Positions 20,566 through 32,269 of a stretch of DNA of 64,000 nt are shown here, piece after piece. Under the pieces are notes generated by a model. That model had not been told where the DNA came from, ran no database searches, and saw only the letters and a list, made by a program, of their open reading frames with translations. The DNA is taken from contig NC_051075.1 of NCBI RefSeq assembly GCF_004664715.2, forward strand, positions 28,650,332 to 28,714,331, read 5' to 3'. This DNA is from Peromyscus leucopus (lineage: Eukaryota; Chordata; Mammalia; Rodentia; Cricetidae). Made by a program: the position numbers and the translations under genes. The first letter of the stretch is position 1. The number at the start of each line of letters is the position of its first letter.

Positions 20566-21067
20566 AATGATTCTGCAGCATTTGCAGTTGGAAATATAAA
20601 ATATTACATTGGCTGTATTTTAGTTAAAATGTAATTTATTGGAGAATAAGTAAGAGAATTATAAGCGTAAAATCTGAGGACATTTTCTAGACACTTTCAT
20701 TTAGACAAAAACTCAATCAAGTACAGAGACTGTGTTTAGTGTCTCATGAATTCCTCAGCTGTCCCATCAAGAGGTCACTGTGCTGAGAGATAACGTCTTA
20801 TAACTCTGAGCACTTACATCTTTGATTACTTTCTATTATTTTTCAAATCATATAAGAGAATAATGATCTGTGCATTGTTCTGAATCTGTTTTTCCAGTGA
20901 GTAATATCTTGATGTGAGATTCTTCTTTGTTTTTCTTATAATGTGCAATTTATTTTTATGTTATTTATGATATTGTATAATTCTGCAGCAATCCTAGTAT
21001 TTTTAAAATGTTGGTTCTTTCCAGATTGGGATTACCAATACTGTTTCTGTGAATATTTCATTTTAAT
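20566..21067. other. anonymous DNA
   Basis: Nothing recognised; AT-rich with short chance frames. Confidence 0.5.
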
Positions 21068-21165
21068 ATTATTGTGTGTGCATATATATACACACACACA
21101 TATATATGCATGCACACACACACACATATATATACATATACATCTCACAGCATGCATACTTGCAT
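21068..21165. repeat. mixed CA/TA microsatellite
   Basis: Alternating (CA)n and (TA)n blocks. The His/Thr/Tyr-rich frames on both strands derive from it. Confidence 0.85.
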
Positions 21166-21285
21166 ATATATGAGAGTAATGCAAGAGTAGGTTTTCTCTA
21201 CCCTCAGTTGAATCTTGCAAGTCAAAGTCATGCTCCTGTCACCATGCCTTCTCCAGTGTGATGGACTCTAACCCTTCTTAAGCTG

Positions 21286-21700
21286 TGTATTAACTACTTT
21301 TCTATTGCTGTGATTAAAACACCGTGTGCAAAGCAGACTATAGAAGAGTATATATGGGCTCTTGGTTCCAGAGGGAGAATAGTCCATCATGGCAGAAACT
21401 CATGAAAACAGGCAGCAGGCATGCCATCTGGAACAGAAACTGAGGGCTCACATCTTGAATTGAGAGAACAAAGCTGAGAAAGCCACAGGAAATGACAAAC
21501 ATCTTTTAAACTCTAAAATCCCACTTCCAGTGCTGTATTTCCTTTATCAAGACTACACCTCCTCAAACTCCTTAAAGCGTTCCACTAGCTGGGTACAAAG
21601 CACTCAAGTACATGAACCACTGGGGGACATTTTCACTCAAAGCATCACAAACTGTAAGCTGAAAGATACCCTTCCTTCTTGCTCAGTAACTCTGTCAGAG
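21286..21700 (+). repeat. rodent interspersed repeat, class not assigned
   Basis: CTTTTCTATTGCTGTGATTA, AAACACCGTGTGC, GTCCATCATGGCAG, CAGGCAGCAGGCATG and CTCCTCAAACTCCTTAAAG follow the order of a common rodent medium-copy repeat, another copy of which is at 21811-22650. The open frame near 21530 belongs to this repeat. Confidence 0.55.
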
Positions 21701-21810
21701 CAACCCATTTTGAGTTGATTTTGATGCAAACTGAGAGAGAAGGGTACTGAGTTCATTCTGCTCTATGCAGCTGCCCACTTTTCACAGCATTTTCTGCAAT
21801 GGGTAGATCT

Positions 21811-22650
21811 TAGTTACTGTTCTATGTAGATGTAACCAACCATCTTATTAAATAAGAAACATAGAGCCTATACAGAGATGAAAGCCAAGAGATCAGAGCA
21901 ATAGCTAAGAGCTAAAAACCTTACCCTTCACTTTCGCTGTGGTCCTACCTCTCCGAAAAAGAGACCTACTTCCTGTGTCTGTCTTTTTTATAGAGTTTCT
22001 GTTCTGCCTTCTCATTGGTTGTAAACCTAACCACGTGGCCTCCTCGTCACTGCCTGTCTGTACAGACCTCCAGGTCTTCTATGGTTGGTATTGAGATTAA
22101 AGGCGTGTATCTCCAATGCTGGCTGTATCCTTGAACACACAAAGATCTACCTAGCTCTGCCTACCAAGTGCTGGGATTAAAGGCGTGCACCACCACCGCC
22201 CAGCTTTCACTATGGCTTGCTAATACCTCTGACCCCCAAACAACTTTATTTATTAACATACAAATCGCATTTCAGTACAAATAAAATATCACTATAGTTC
22301 TATTACTCTGATGAAAAACCATGGCCAAAAAATCAGTAAACAAAAGCAGTTAGCTTGGGGCTTCCTTATGGTTTCAAAAGAATGTCTGTGACCATCATGG
22401 CAGGAAGTTGGGCAGAAGGCAGGCAGACATGGTGCTTGAGGAGTAACTAAGAGCTTAGAACTTTATTCCTGGGCAGCAGAGTAAGGGGCTGGGTCCAATA
22501 TGGGCTTTTGTAACCTCAAGGCCCATGCCCAGTGATACACATTCTCCAGCAAGGCCACATTTTCTAATCCTTCTCAAACATTTCACCAACTGGAGAACAA
22601 ACATTCAAATATATGAGCCTATGGGGGCCATTCTCATTCAAACCACCAGG
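21811..22650 (+). repeat. second copy of the rodent repeat, interrupted by a solo LTR
   Basis: TTACTGTTCTA before the LTR and TTACTCTGATGAAAAACCAT after it join into the repeat's start. It continues with GACCATCATGGCAGGAAG, CAGGCAGACATGGTGCTTGA, CCAGCAAGGCCACATTTTCT and ends CCATTCTCATTCAAACCACC. The insertion and its target duplication make the repeat older than the LTR. Confidence 0.6.
21825..22296 (-). mobile_element. solo ERVK-like LTR
   Basis: Bounded by a perfect 6-bp target duplication GTTCTA (21819-21824 and 22297-22302), as for ERVK. Homologous, in opposite orientation, to the LTR at 46835 (shared start TGATATTTTATTTGT and end region CTTATTTAATAAGA). Contains an antisense B1-like module (GCTGGGATTAAAGGCGTGCA). 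No interior, so it probably arose by LTR-LTR recombination. Confidence 0.88.
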
Positions 22651-22654
22651 GTAT

Positions 22655-22777
22655 TTGACTCACAAACAAGAAGAAAAAAGAAATTTGAAATGACACAAGA
22701 ATTTAGACTGTCAAGGTATGCAACTTCATTGACAAAAGAATAATAAAATTGACATGGGGCAGAGTGATATTAAAATA
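22655..22777 (+). repeat. direct repeat, copy 1
   Basis: A 123-bp block beginning TTGACTCACAAACAAGAAG and ending GTGATATTAAAATA recurs at 24885-25006 with about six substitutions and one indel by eye. Confidence 0.85.
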
Positions 22778-23035
22778 GAGTTAGCAGTAATTGTGTCAAA
22801 AATCATGTGGCTGTAGCTGTCTTAGTTTATACCTGGACCCTCTCTCTTGTTCCATTAATTTGCACACCTGCTTTGTGCCATCACCATGCTGCTTTTCCTC
22901 AATGTTATCTTTTAACTCAAATATAAAACAAGATCATTTTATTTTCATGTTAGAAACAAAAACCTTTTGGAAAATTTTAAGCTCTTATTTGTATTTTGTT
23001 TAAGTGATGCATATATATTTTATATGGTATATTTC

Positions 23036-23038
<3 letters not shown>

Positions 23039-23082
<44 letters not shown>
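23039..23082. repeat. (AT)n microsatellite
   Basis: About 22 AT units directly left of a solo LTR. Confidence 0.95.
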
Positions 23083-23084
<2 letters not shown>

Positions 23085-23089
<5 letters not shown>

Positions 23090-23444
23090 CTGGAGTTTCT
23101 CTGGTCCTGCCTATGCCCTGCAGTCCTGTGGCCTGCTTATAAAATAATCACACAGAGGCTTAATATTATTTATAACTGCTCAGTCATTAGCTCAGGCCTA
23201 CTACTAACTAGCTCTTTCACTTAAACTCAGCCCATTTCTGTTAATCTATGTGTCGCCATGTGTTCCGTGGCTTTACCTGTGTGCCATTACATGCTGCACC
23301 CTGGACAGCAGGCTGGTGTTTCCTGATTCAGCCTTCCTCTTCCCAGAATTCTCCTTGTCTGCTTATCCTGCCTATGCTTTCTGCCTGGCTACTGGCCAAT
23401 CAGCGTTTTATTAAACCAGTGTACAAAACCATTATCTCACAGCA
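23085..23444 (-). mobile_element. solo ERVK-like LTR
   Basis: TGTAGCTGGAGTTTCTCTGG ... TCTCACAGCA, same family as the LTRs at 20018 and 52768. Flanks ATATAC/ATATGG are only a partial match to a target duplication. On the minus strand the AATAAAACGCTGATTGGCCA region includes a possible polyadenylation signal. Confidence 0.8.
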
Positions 23445-23472
23445 ATATGGGTTTATTCTGTCTTTTAAAAGA

Positions 23473-23600
23473 AATTTTTTTCTTCCTTTACAGGCATAGC
23501 TTTTGTAGTGGAAACATATGGACGGACACCGGACTCAGAACACTATGGTGATTAAAGGGAACATCAAGAGAAGAATGGTTATTGTAGAAAAAAATTGTAC
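23473..23600 (+). repeat. local direct repeat, copy 1
   Basis: TTTTTTTCTTCCTTTACAGG ... GAAACATATGGACGGACACC ... GGTGATTAAAGGGAACATCA recurs at 23849-23975. The two are clearly related but more diverged than the 22.7/24.9 kb pair. Origin unknown. Confidence 0.7.
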
Positions 23601-23728
23601 TTGGGAGGCAAAGGCAGACAGATCTCTATGAGTTTAAGACCAGCCTGGTCTACAGAACAGAGTAAGTTCCAGGACAGCTGAGACTACTTGGAGAAACCTT
23701 GTCTGGAAAAACAAACAAACAAATAAAG
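23601..23728 (+). mobile_element. partial B1 SINE
   Basis: ACTTGGGAGGCAAAGGCAGA, CCAGCCTGGTCTACAGA and GAGAAACCTTGTCTG followed by an AAAC-rich tail. The first ~35 bases of B1 are missing. Confidence 0.8.
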
Positions 23729-23848
23729 TCAGAATTATTGCATACTTTAAAGTTATTCTGAGTGAAAATATTGAGCAGCTGGGGCAAGCAATCAGGGTGA
23801 GTCAGGCAGTTGGGTTGATTGTGAGACAGAAAAAACAATGGAAAATGA

Positions 23849-23975
23849 TATTTTTTCTTCCTCTAAAGACATAGATTTTGCAGTAGAAACATATGGACAC
23901 TGGACTCCCAACACTGTGGTGATTAAAGGGAACACCAAGAGAGGAAAGGTCAATGTGGAAGAAAAGTTTTGTCCT
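23849..23975 (+). repeat. local direct repeat, copy 2
   Basis: Second copy of the 23473 block: TTTTTTCTTCCTCTAAAGAC, GAAACATATGGACACTGG, GGTGATTAAAGGGAACACCA. The partial B1 and unrelated sequence lie between the copies. Confidence 0.7.
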
Positions 23976-24216
23976 GAACAATTTTGTCTGAGTACAGGAT
24001 CCTAACCTCTACAAGACAGCTAATTTTTCTTCTTGTAGAAACTGCTGATCAGATTGTCTTTAGTTTTCAAACTTGCACATTTTAATTAGATTTCTGGGCT
24101 AGGAGATACTTTTGAATGATCAAAATGATAATACAACTTAAGTTTTTTTTAAAGCATGCTGTGAATTTGGAGTTGTAACAGTTACTGTATATGGGCTAGT
24201 GGTTTTAGAAAAAGAA

Positions 24217-24219
24217 TGT

Positions 24220-24275
<56 letters not shown>
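24217..24275. repeat. (TG)n microsatellite
   Basis: About 27 TG units, forming the tail side of the adjacent minus-strand B1; it creates the poly-Thr/His frames on the opposite strand. Confidence 0.95.
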
Positions 24276-24278
<3 letters not shown>

Positions 24279-24418
24279 GGTTTTCCAAGACAGGGTTCCT
24301 TTGTGTAGCCCTGTCTGTTGTGGAACTAGCTCTGTAGACAAGGCTGGCCTCAAACTCACAAATATCTTTCTGTTTGTGCTTCTTGAGTGCTGGGATTAAA
24401 GGCATGCACCATTACGAC
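24276..24418 (-). mobile_element. B1 SINE
   Basis: Antisense B1: CAAGACAGGGTTCCTTTGTG, AAGGCTGGCCTCAAACTCAC and GCTGGGATTAAAGGCATGCA. It has the murid-like TAGCCCTGTCTG spacing rather than the AGCTTTGCGCC segment, suggesting an older subfamily than the copies at 2258 and 32111. Confidence 0.88.
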
Positions 24419-24884
24419 TCTAGAATAAAAATATTTTAAAATCTTTGACTGAAGAGAAAAAAGTCCAGGAAAATTTCATTCAGAAATGATTTCAATACTT
24501 GAAATTTTAATGGAAAGCAAACATCCATAGTTATAAGTGGAGGTGTTATTATAAGGAAAACAGTGTAGTTTCTATTATAGAAAGTGATTTTTACATGTAT
24601 TATAGAAAGTCAAGTGTAATTATATTATTTATATAATTCTCCATGATTTAGGAATGCAAATGGAAAATAATTGTATTTTCCAGTTGCAACTCTTAGGATG
24701 GCTGTACTCATCTATAGATATAATATGCACATAGGCTTTAAGTCAATTACTTTTATGACAATGACTTCATTGGTGTGATGAGATATTATGACCCATAGTT
24801 GCTCAATGAAGCAAAAATTTATTTTGGCTTGCCATCCAGAGAGATAAGGGACCCTCACAGCCTGCAGGAACAGGAAGCAACATT

Positions 24885-25006
24885 TTGACTCACAAACAAG
24901 AAGAAAGAAGAAACTTGAAATGACACAAGGGTTTAGACTGTCAAGGTATGCAACTTCATTGACAAAAGAGTAATAAAATTGACATGGGCAGAGTGATATT
25001 AAAATA
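24885..25006 (+). repeat. direct repeat, copy 2
   Basis: Second copy of the block at 22655. The ~110 bases before it (TGGTGTGATGAGATATTATG, TTATTTTGGCTTGCCATCC) resemble part of another rodent interspersed repeat, so the pair may be shared repeat sequence rather than a local duplication. Confidence 0.85.
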
Positions 25007-26579
25007 CTATATTCTTGAATTTTAATAAAAATATTTGTATGCAAAATATATCTAATCAAATTCCCACTAATAAAAGTGGAATATAGGAGTAATTTCATTA
25101 AACCTTGCTGCCCTAGCCTGTTTAATTATTTGGGGGTATGTACCCTAAAGATAGTCATAGCATGAAAATATTTTTACTAGTTCATTTTACCAAAAAGAAC
25201 TCTCTAAGACAGGTTCCTGGAGAACCCTTTAAGATTTACCCATATCTGATTTTCTCTTCTTTATGTGGAAATTACTTTCTGTGTATTTTCTCACAGCTTT
25301 GAGATTTCAAGTCCAGGAAAGTAGACAATGAAGAAAATATTTCTCATTGTATATTTTGTAAAGGAAGAGATTAGAAGTAGCCATAGGAAAAAGACAACAG
25401 TAGAAATCTGAATAGTTCTAAAAGTTTCTACAAAGAAGTCCTGAAAGAAGATAGTGGAAATGGGGAAATTAATATTGAATTTGATGATTGTACTTTTGTA
25501 TCTTTTATTTGGGTAGCTGAGATATGTATGGAAAAGAGATTGGTAGAGTATATAAATTAATTCTGAGGAATTTTGACAAAATATTATTTAAAATGTCACT
25601 TTCATGGGCTGTAATTCTTAAAAAAGATTTACATTTGGAGAACTGTGGTTATCAAGTTGATTAACAACAAAAGGGAGCCACATTCACAATACAGCTATTT
25701 CTGTATTCTGTGAATATCAGAAATGAATACATACAGAATTGTAATCTACAACAAGCCCTACAACATTGTTCATCACACAGTCTGAGGCAGTGAGAGAGCT
25801 CTGACTATACAGGACTTAGGCTGAAGGGAAAGTAATGAATATATTATAAGTTTATTGACTTAGAGGAAACACCAGATAAACCAAAACATTAAATTATTAT
25901 ATAAAAAAGTCAAAAGTAGTACTTTTCAAAATGTTGAAATCATAATGTGCAAAGGAAGACAAAGAAATGCTAGAGATTACAGACGTTGGAAATGTGATCA
26001 AACATGATCAAATATACCATGTTTCTGGGACAGATAAGGAGGACTAGCAGAGCACTAATGTTATTAAATCAATTACTTTCATTAGTAATATTGTATCAAG
26101 CATATGTTTGTTTTTCTTATAAATAAACCACCATTATATAACATTAAAGGATCAGAAGAGGCTGGTTAAAAATACATGAAATCTTTAAGCAAGTCTTATG
26201 CAAATATCAAATTATTTTAAACACATTAAATATTTTAAAATGAATATTACAATATTTCTGGCAAAGAAACAATAGATACATATGAATTATTTGTTAAACA
26301 TATAATGAAAAGTTCTGTGATATATATTTTATGATTAGTAACTAACTTGACATTTTGTCTTATAGAAATCAAAATATCAAAGTTCTTACAAATTCATATA
26401 AACTTATGCCCAGCATATTCCCTCCTATGAACTTGTGCCAGCAACAGTACGTATTATCTACATTATATTAAAAATAATGATGTGTTTTATAAAATATAAT
26501 CTAGGGAAATATTTCAAACAGTTGATTTATGAAACACCGGGAATAGCTCTAGTAGTATTCAGAGGTGCTATGTAAGCTG
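25007..26579. other. anonymous AT-rich DNA
   Basis: No gene or repeat recognised. Confidence 0.5.
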
Positions 26580-27560
26580 CCAAGAGAAAAAAGAAATCAT
26601 CAGTCCTACCAAAGGGTAAATGTTGCGATCCACAACTATGATCAGCATGGTGACATATTTCCAAAGGTGCAATAGTACCATTTATATCTCAGGTATAGCC
26701 AACATTCATCTAATTGGATTCAATGTCTAATCAATGGGAGGAAATCCATTCTGGCTACAGTAGCTCTAGCTAATACCCTTGGCTGGTGAGGCCTTGAACT
26801 CTAAAGCAAAATCTGCTACCATTAATTTTTAAAACCAGCATTATGTCTAACTGAGCTCTGAATATTTATTCTTGTACCCACAAATCACTGTAGCTCTCAC
26901 TGTTCTAGTCATAAGAGGAATCTGTTTTCACAGTAGATTGAGGCTACTACAGAACCTCACAAGTGGTCAGAGAACAACTGACCCCAGGGTGCTTGTCCCA
27001 AATAATTCATTTGCAATACAATCTCTCCACCTAAGGCTCAGTGAATACCTGGGATGAGGAGGATTGTAAGAGTCAGAACAAGATGTCTACTGCAAGACAG
27101 GGTCTTCCATGTGTGACAAGGAAACTACACCCATGACATCTCACCAATATGGTTGTATAAACAAGATGTACAATGAAAATACCAGTTTACATGTCAAAGT
27201 AGATGAGGGAAATAGCACAAGGCCTCACACCTACAAGAAGAGGTAGAGGCATGTGATGACTGGTGTGAGAAAGGGATTTTCAGTCTTCTCCAGATAGGAG
27301 CCTTCTGCTTAACTAATGCCAATGGACAAACGTAAATACGTATGAGTATGAGCAAGATGAAATGGACTTACAGTATACAATTTATATGTGTGTGTGAGTG
27401 TGTGTGTATGTGTCTGTATGTGTAACCTATAATTAAAGAAGATTAGTGAATTTTATAGGAAATTGGGGGAATGGGAGAAGTGTGAAGGAGGAGAGGAAAA
27501 GGCAGACACAATAAAAAACAAACTACTCATATATAAAATTCTCCGAAATTAAAAAAAAAT
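26580..27560 (+). mobile_element. old L1 (Lx-type) 3' UTR
   Basis: Landmarks in family order: GGTGACATATTTCCAAAGGT, TATATCTCAGGTATAGCCAA, GGGAGGAAATCCATTCTGGC, GTGGTCAGAGAACAACTGAC, CTCCACCTAAGGCTCAGTGA, and a G-rich GAAATTGGGGGAATGGGAGA before an A-rich end. ORF2 is not attached. Assigned from memory of the family. Confidence 0.5.
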
Positions 27561-27659
27561 ATTAATATAAAAGAAAATACAGGGGAAATACATTAGGGAG
27601 GGATACTATACTTAAAGAAGTTAAATATAGTGGTATTGCAAATTTTATGTATTTCTGTT

Positions 27660-28405
27660 TTTGTTTTTATTTATTTTCTCTCATAGAATACATCTGGGTC
27701 ACATCTTCCCTTTCTTTCAATACTCCCAGCCTCCTCACCACCTCTCTTCTCTCCCAGATCTACTGCCCCTCCATTTCCCTTCAGAAAAGAGCAGCCCTCC
27801 CAGGAATATGAACCAAATACACTAGTATAACAAAATGTAGTAAAACTAGGCACAAACCCTCATCTCAGGGATAGATAGGGTAAACCAGGAGAAAAAAATA
27901 AACCAAGAACAGGCAAAAGATTCAGAGACACTCCCACTCCCACTATTAAAGAATCCCATAAAAACCCCAAGCTAAACAACCCCAACATATTTGTAGATGA
28001 CCTAGTGCATGCAGAGCCATCCAGGCTCCATGATTGCCACTTCAAACCCTGTGAACCCATATGAACTCTGCTTAGTTGGTTCTGTGGGCCATGTTTTGGA
28101 GTCCTTAACCCCTCTAGATTCTGCATTTCTTCCTCCCTGTCTTCCAAAGGGATTCTGATCTCCACCTAATGTCTGACTGTGGGTCTCTGCATCTGCTCCC
28201 ATCAGCTGCCAGAAGAAGCCTTGCTGATGTTTATTGGGCTAGACACCTATCTACAAAAATAGCCAAATATCATTAGGAATCATTTCATTGCCTTATTTTT
28301 TTTTTCAGGTCCTGTTTGGTACCTAGATCTCTGGTCCATAAAGTTTCCATTTCCTGGCCATCCAGGTAGTGTTGGGTAAAGGCTGCCTTTGTGTCATGTG
28401 ACTTA
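27660..28405 (-). mobile_element. old L1 (Lx-type) 3' UTR, antisense
   Basis: GGCACAAACCCTCATCTCAG, GATTCAGAGACACTCCCACT, CTAATGTCTGACTGTGGGTC and CTGCATCTGCTCCCATCAGC reproduce the antisense of a characteristic rodent Lx 3' UTR. Frames of 60-101 codons within it are not genes. It is followed directly by the L1 at 28412. Confidence 0.65.
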
Positions 28406-28411
28406 AATTAG

Positions 28412-30650
28412 ATCAGTCATTGTTTTTCTCTGCTGAGTAGTATTCCACTGTGTATATGTGCCACAATTTATTTATCCATTCTTCAGTTGAAGGGCATCTA
28501 GGTTGTTTCCAGGTTTTGGCTATTACAAACAATGCTGATATAAGCATAGCTGAGCAAATGCTCTTGTGGTATGATTGAGCATTTCTTGGGTATATGCCCA
28601 GAAGTGGTATAGCTGGATCTTGGGGGAGATTGATTCCCAATTTTCTAAGAAAGCGCCATATTGATTTCCAAAGTGGTTGTACAAGCTTGCATTCCCACCA
28701 GCAGGGGAGGAGAGTTCCCCTAGTTCCACATCCTCTCCAACATAAAGTGTCCTCAGTGTTTTTGATCATAGCCATTCTGACAGGCATAAGGTGGTATCTC
28801 AGAGTTGTTTTGATTTGCATTTCCCTGATGATTAGGGATGTTGAACAATTCCTTAAATGTCTTTCAGCCATTTGAGTTTCCTCTGTTGAGAATTCTCTGT
28901 TTAGTTCTAAAGCCCATTTCTCAATTGGACTGTTGGTCGTTTTGATGTCTAATTTCTTGAGTTCCTTATATATTCTGGATATCAGTCCTCTGTCACATGT
29001 GGGGTTGGTGAAGATCTTTTCCCATTCTGTAGGCTGTCGCTTTGCCTTGTTGACTGTATCCTTTGCTCTATAAAAGCTTCTCAGTTTCAAGAGGTCCCAT
29101 TGATTGATTGTATCTCTCAGTGCCTGTGCTACTGGTGTTATATTTAGGAAGTGATCTCCTATGCCAATGTGTTCAAGACTACTTCCTACTTTCTCTTCTA
29201 GCAGGTTCAGAGTAGCTGGATTTATGTTGAGGTCTTTGATCCACTTGGACTTAAGTTTTGTGCACGGTGACAGATATGGATCTATTTGCAGCCTTCTACA
29301 CATTGATATCCTGTTATGCCAGCACCATTTGTTGAAGATGCTTTCTTTTTTCCATTGTACACTTTTGGCTTCTTTGTCAAAAATTATATGTCCATAGGTG
29401 TGTGGGTTAATGTCAGGGTCTTCAATTCAATTCCATTGGTCCACATGTCGGTTTTTATGCCAATACCAAGCTGTTTTTATTACTGTAGCTCTATAGTAGA
29501 GCTTGAAGTTAGGAATTATGATGCCTCCAGAGGTTGTTTTATTGTACAGGATTCTTTTGGCTCTCCTGGGTTTTTTGAGGTTTGCAGGCAAATGGATGGA
29601 TTTAGAAAAAATCATCCTGAGTGAGCTAACCCAGACTCAGAAAGTCAAATATGGTATGTACTCACTCATAGGAGGATACTAGATGTGGAACAAGGATGAC
29701 TAGACTGCTACTCACATCACCAGTGAGGCTACCTGGAAAACAGGACCCCAAGAAAGACACGGGGATCACCCAATGACGGAGAAATGGATGAGATCTACAT
29801 GAACAGCCTGGACATGAGTGGGAGCAATGAATGGTGAGGGTCGAGGGAAAGAGAGCGGGAGATCCCAGCTGGATCAAGAACAGAGAGGGAGAACAAGGAA
29901 TAGGAGACTATGGTAAATGAAGACCACATGAGAAAAGGAAGAAACAAAGTGCTAAAGAGGCCCACAGAAATCCACAAAGATACCCCCACAAAAGACTGCT
30001 GGCAATGGCTGAGAGACAGCCAGGACTGACCTACTCTGGTGATGGGATGGCCAAACACCCTAATAGTTGTGCCATAAACCCCATCCAAGGACTGAGGAAT
30101 CTGGATGCAGACATCCACAGCTAGGCCCCAAGGTGGAGCACTGGGGTCTAATTAGCGAGAAAGAGGAGGGTTTATATGAGCGAGAATTGTTGAAACCAAG
30201 GTTGGATAAAGCACAGGGACAAATGGCCAAACGAATGGAAACACATGAACTATGAACCAAAGGCTGAGGGGCCCCCAACTGAATCAGGCCCTCTGAATAG
30301 GTGAGACAGTTGATTGGCTTGATCTGTTTGGGAGGCATCTAGGCAGTGGTACCAGGTCCTGGGCTTGCTGCATGAGATAGCTGTTTGAAACATGGGACTT
30401 ATACAGGGACGCTTGGCTCAGTTTGGGAGGAGGGGACTGGACCTGCCTGGACTGAGTCTATCAGGTCAATCTCAGTCCTTGGGGGTGGCCTTTATCTGGA
30501 GGTGGTGGGAATGAGGGGTGGGCTGGGGGGAAGGGGAGGGGGGCAGGAAGGGGGAGAACAAGGGAATCTGTGGCTGTTATGTAGAACTAAATAGTATTGT
30601 AAAATAAAAGAAAAAAATAAAAAATAAATAAATGAAAAAGAAAAAAAAAA
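28412..30650. mobile_element. 5'-truncated L1 with inverted 5' part (twin priming)
   Basis: 28412-29578 is antisense ORF2 from the post-RT region to the C-terminus; the minus frame 28413-29303 is open for 296 codons (DPYLSPCTKLKSKWIKDLNI ... [18 protein letters not shown] ... YYSAEKNND). At 29579 orientation flips to sense: GGTTTGCAGGCAAATGGATG, ORF2 end, 3' UTR and a long A-rich tail. The halves meet at the same ORF2 point; comparison with the L1 at 54 kb shows eight bases (CATCATAC) lost at the joint. The C-terminal Cys-rich motif reads [18 protein letters not shown], with Pro in the usual His position. Confidence 0.88.
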
Positions 30651-31265
30651 GAATTTCCACCTAAAACCTGAAAAAGCTTTAAAAAAATAAAAAATGCAGT
30701 GAAAAACAACTTTCCACTTGTGTCTCTCAGGCCAAGTATGCTGGGTTTGTGGCATATGAACTTGACCTACAGCATGGCAGATACCTACTGCAGAAGGCAG
30801 AGGTATATCTAAGCTAGTAGCACATTGCATGTCTGATTTAGCTTTTGCTAGTATAGAAAAAAAAAAGGTTTCTGGGCTACATGCTGCTTCTTGGAGGCAT
30901 AGAACCACTGCTTCCTGGAGTTGGTGATAGGTGTACCTCCACCATGTTGGGATGCTAAGATGGGCAGAGTCAGTAGCCAAGGTTGCTGCTACTTTTCATC
31001 CTAGTCATGCAGTTTAACAATTTAACATCTCTCCTGGTCAGAGGATTATAAATACACAAAAGACAGATTCAGATGAAATAAATCTCTAAACGGTTCATAA
31101 TGTTTGTAAAAATGTATGTAGACTTGAAAGAGAGAGGAAAGGGAGGATAGACAATTATATAAAGAAATAGATAGTTTTAAAAAAATAAAGTCTTTAAAGA
31201 GACAATAAAAGTAATATAAAAATTAAGTGATATAAAGATAGAAATTAAACAGAGTCTGGATTTTA

Positions 31266-31487
31266 TTGTCTTTGAGGTTTTTAACTGCAGAAATATATTT
31301 GATTATAAAGGCTGCTGAGTTAAACCAATATACATTTTTTAAAGGTATCCTGACATCAAAATTTATGTCGAAGGATAAGTTGCTTTTGAAAAGAGTTTTT
31401 GCTTTTGTTTCTATAGTAGATGAGAACCTGTGGATTGCTTCCAGGCTAATATGGTTGGATAAGCCAAGACCCCTGAAAGGTCTCTGA
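31266..31487 (+). pseudogene. ERV pol remnant: integrase C-terminal domain
   Basis: The 73-codon frame contains ELNQYTFFKG.LTSKF, D.LLLKR.FAFVS and LWIASRL, the pattern of the betaretroviral integrase C-terminal DNA-binding domain (basic residues after LT, the GRG-like KR motif, LW(I/V)..RL). It is homologous to the frame at 45651-45929. The catalytic core and everything upstream are missing, so it cannot integrate DNA. The frame on the opposite strand is a shadow. Confidence 0.65.
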
Positions 31488-32110
31488 TGATACCATTGTC
31501 CAGATGATCCAATATTCAAAGTCATCTTCAAAGTAACTGGGTGACATTATCCAGCCACACAGACTGCCACAGTCAAGATTTAACTATAATTCTTAATTTT
31601 GTCAGGATCCCCATAAGATTACCAGCACCCCCAATCAGCAGGAAGTAGTAGGAGAAGCTATGCCCAAATTCCCAATATATTGTTTATAAATGTTTATTAT
31701 TTAAAAGGTGTTGATTATAAATGCAATCTTTCTAAAGAAGTAAAGGGGATATAGATATGATAGAATAAATGGGTAGATTATTGAATCTACTCTTAAAGAG
31801 CAACAACTTGTTTAAAATGGTTTACATTGCTATAGATTTTAGTTTATTACAAATTTAAAGTTAAATTTGTTATACTTTATGTATATTTCTACTCTTGTTT
31901 AAGGTATTATGTTTATGCAATTCATTTAAAATTGTAATGTTTCATTAAAAATGCAGATTAATAGTCATCTAACATAATCAAACTTATAGTCATGTTAGCT
32001 GAGATTTCTAGGTATACAGAGATACATTTCAATTAGGTAGATAATCTTCAAAGACCTATAGAATATGGCAGAATATGGCATTTGAAATATTTTAAAAACT
32101 TATACTTTCT

Positions 32111-32269
32111 TTCTTTCTTTCTTTCTTTTTGAGACAGGGTTTCTCTGTGTAGCTTTGCACCTTTCCTGGAACTCGCTTTAAAGACCAGGCTGGCCTCAAA
32201 CTCACAGAGATCCGCCTGCCTCTGCCTCCCGAGTACTGGGATTAAAGGCGTGCACCATGACCGCCCGGC
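32111..32269 (-). mobile_element. B1 SINE, cricetid type
   Basis: Antisense B1 with AGCTTTGCACCTTTCCTGGA, ACCAGGCTGGCCTCAAACTC and GGGATTAAAGGCGTGCACC; tail is (TTTC)n. Perfect 15-bp target duplication AAACTTATACTTTCT (32096-32110 and 32270-32284). Little diverged, so a recent insertion into the ERV. Confidence 0.94.

Noticed and set aside
23480..23500. splice acceptor (TTTCTTCCTTTACAG) marking a host exon
   Set aside because: The following sequence has no sustained recognisable frame and is part of a local direct repeat.
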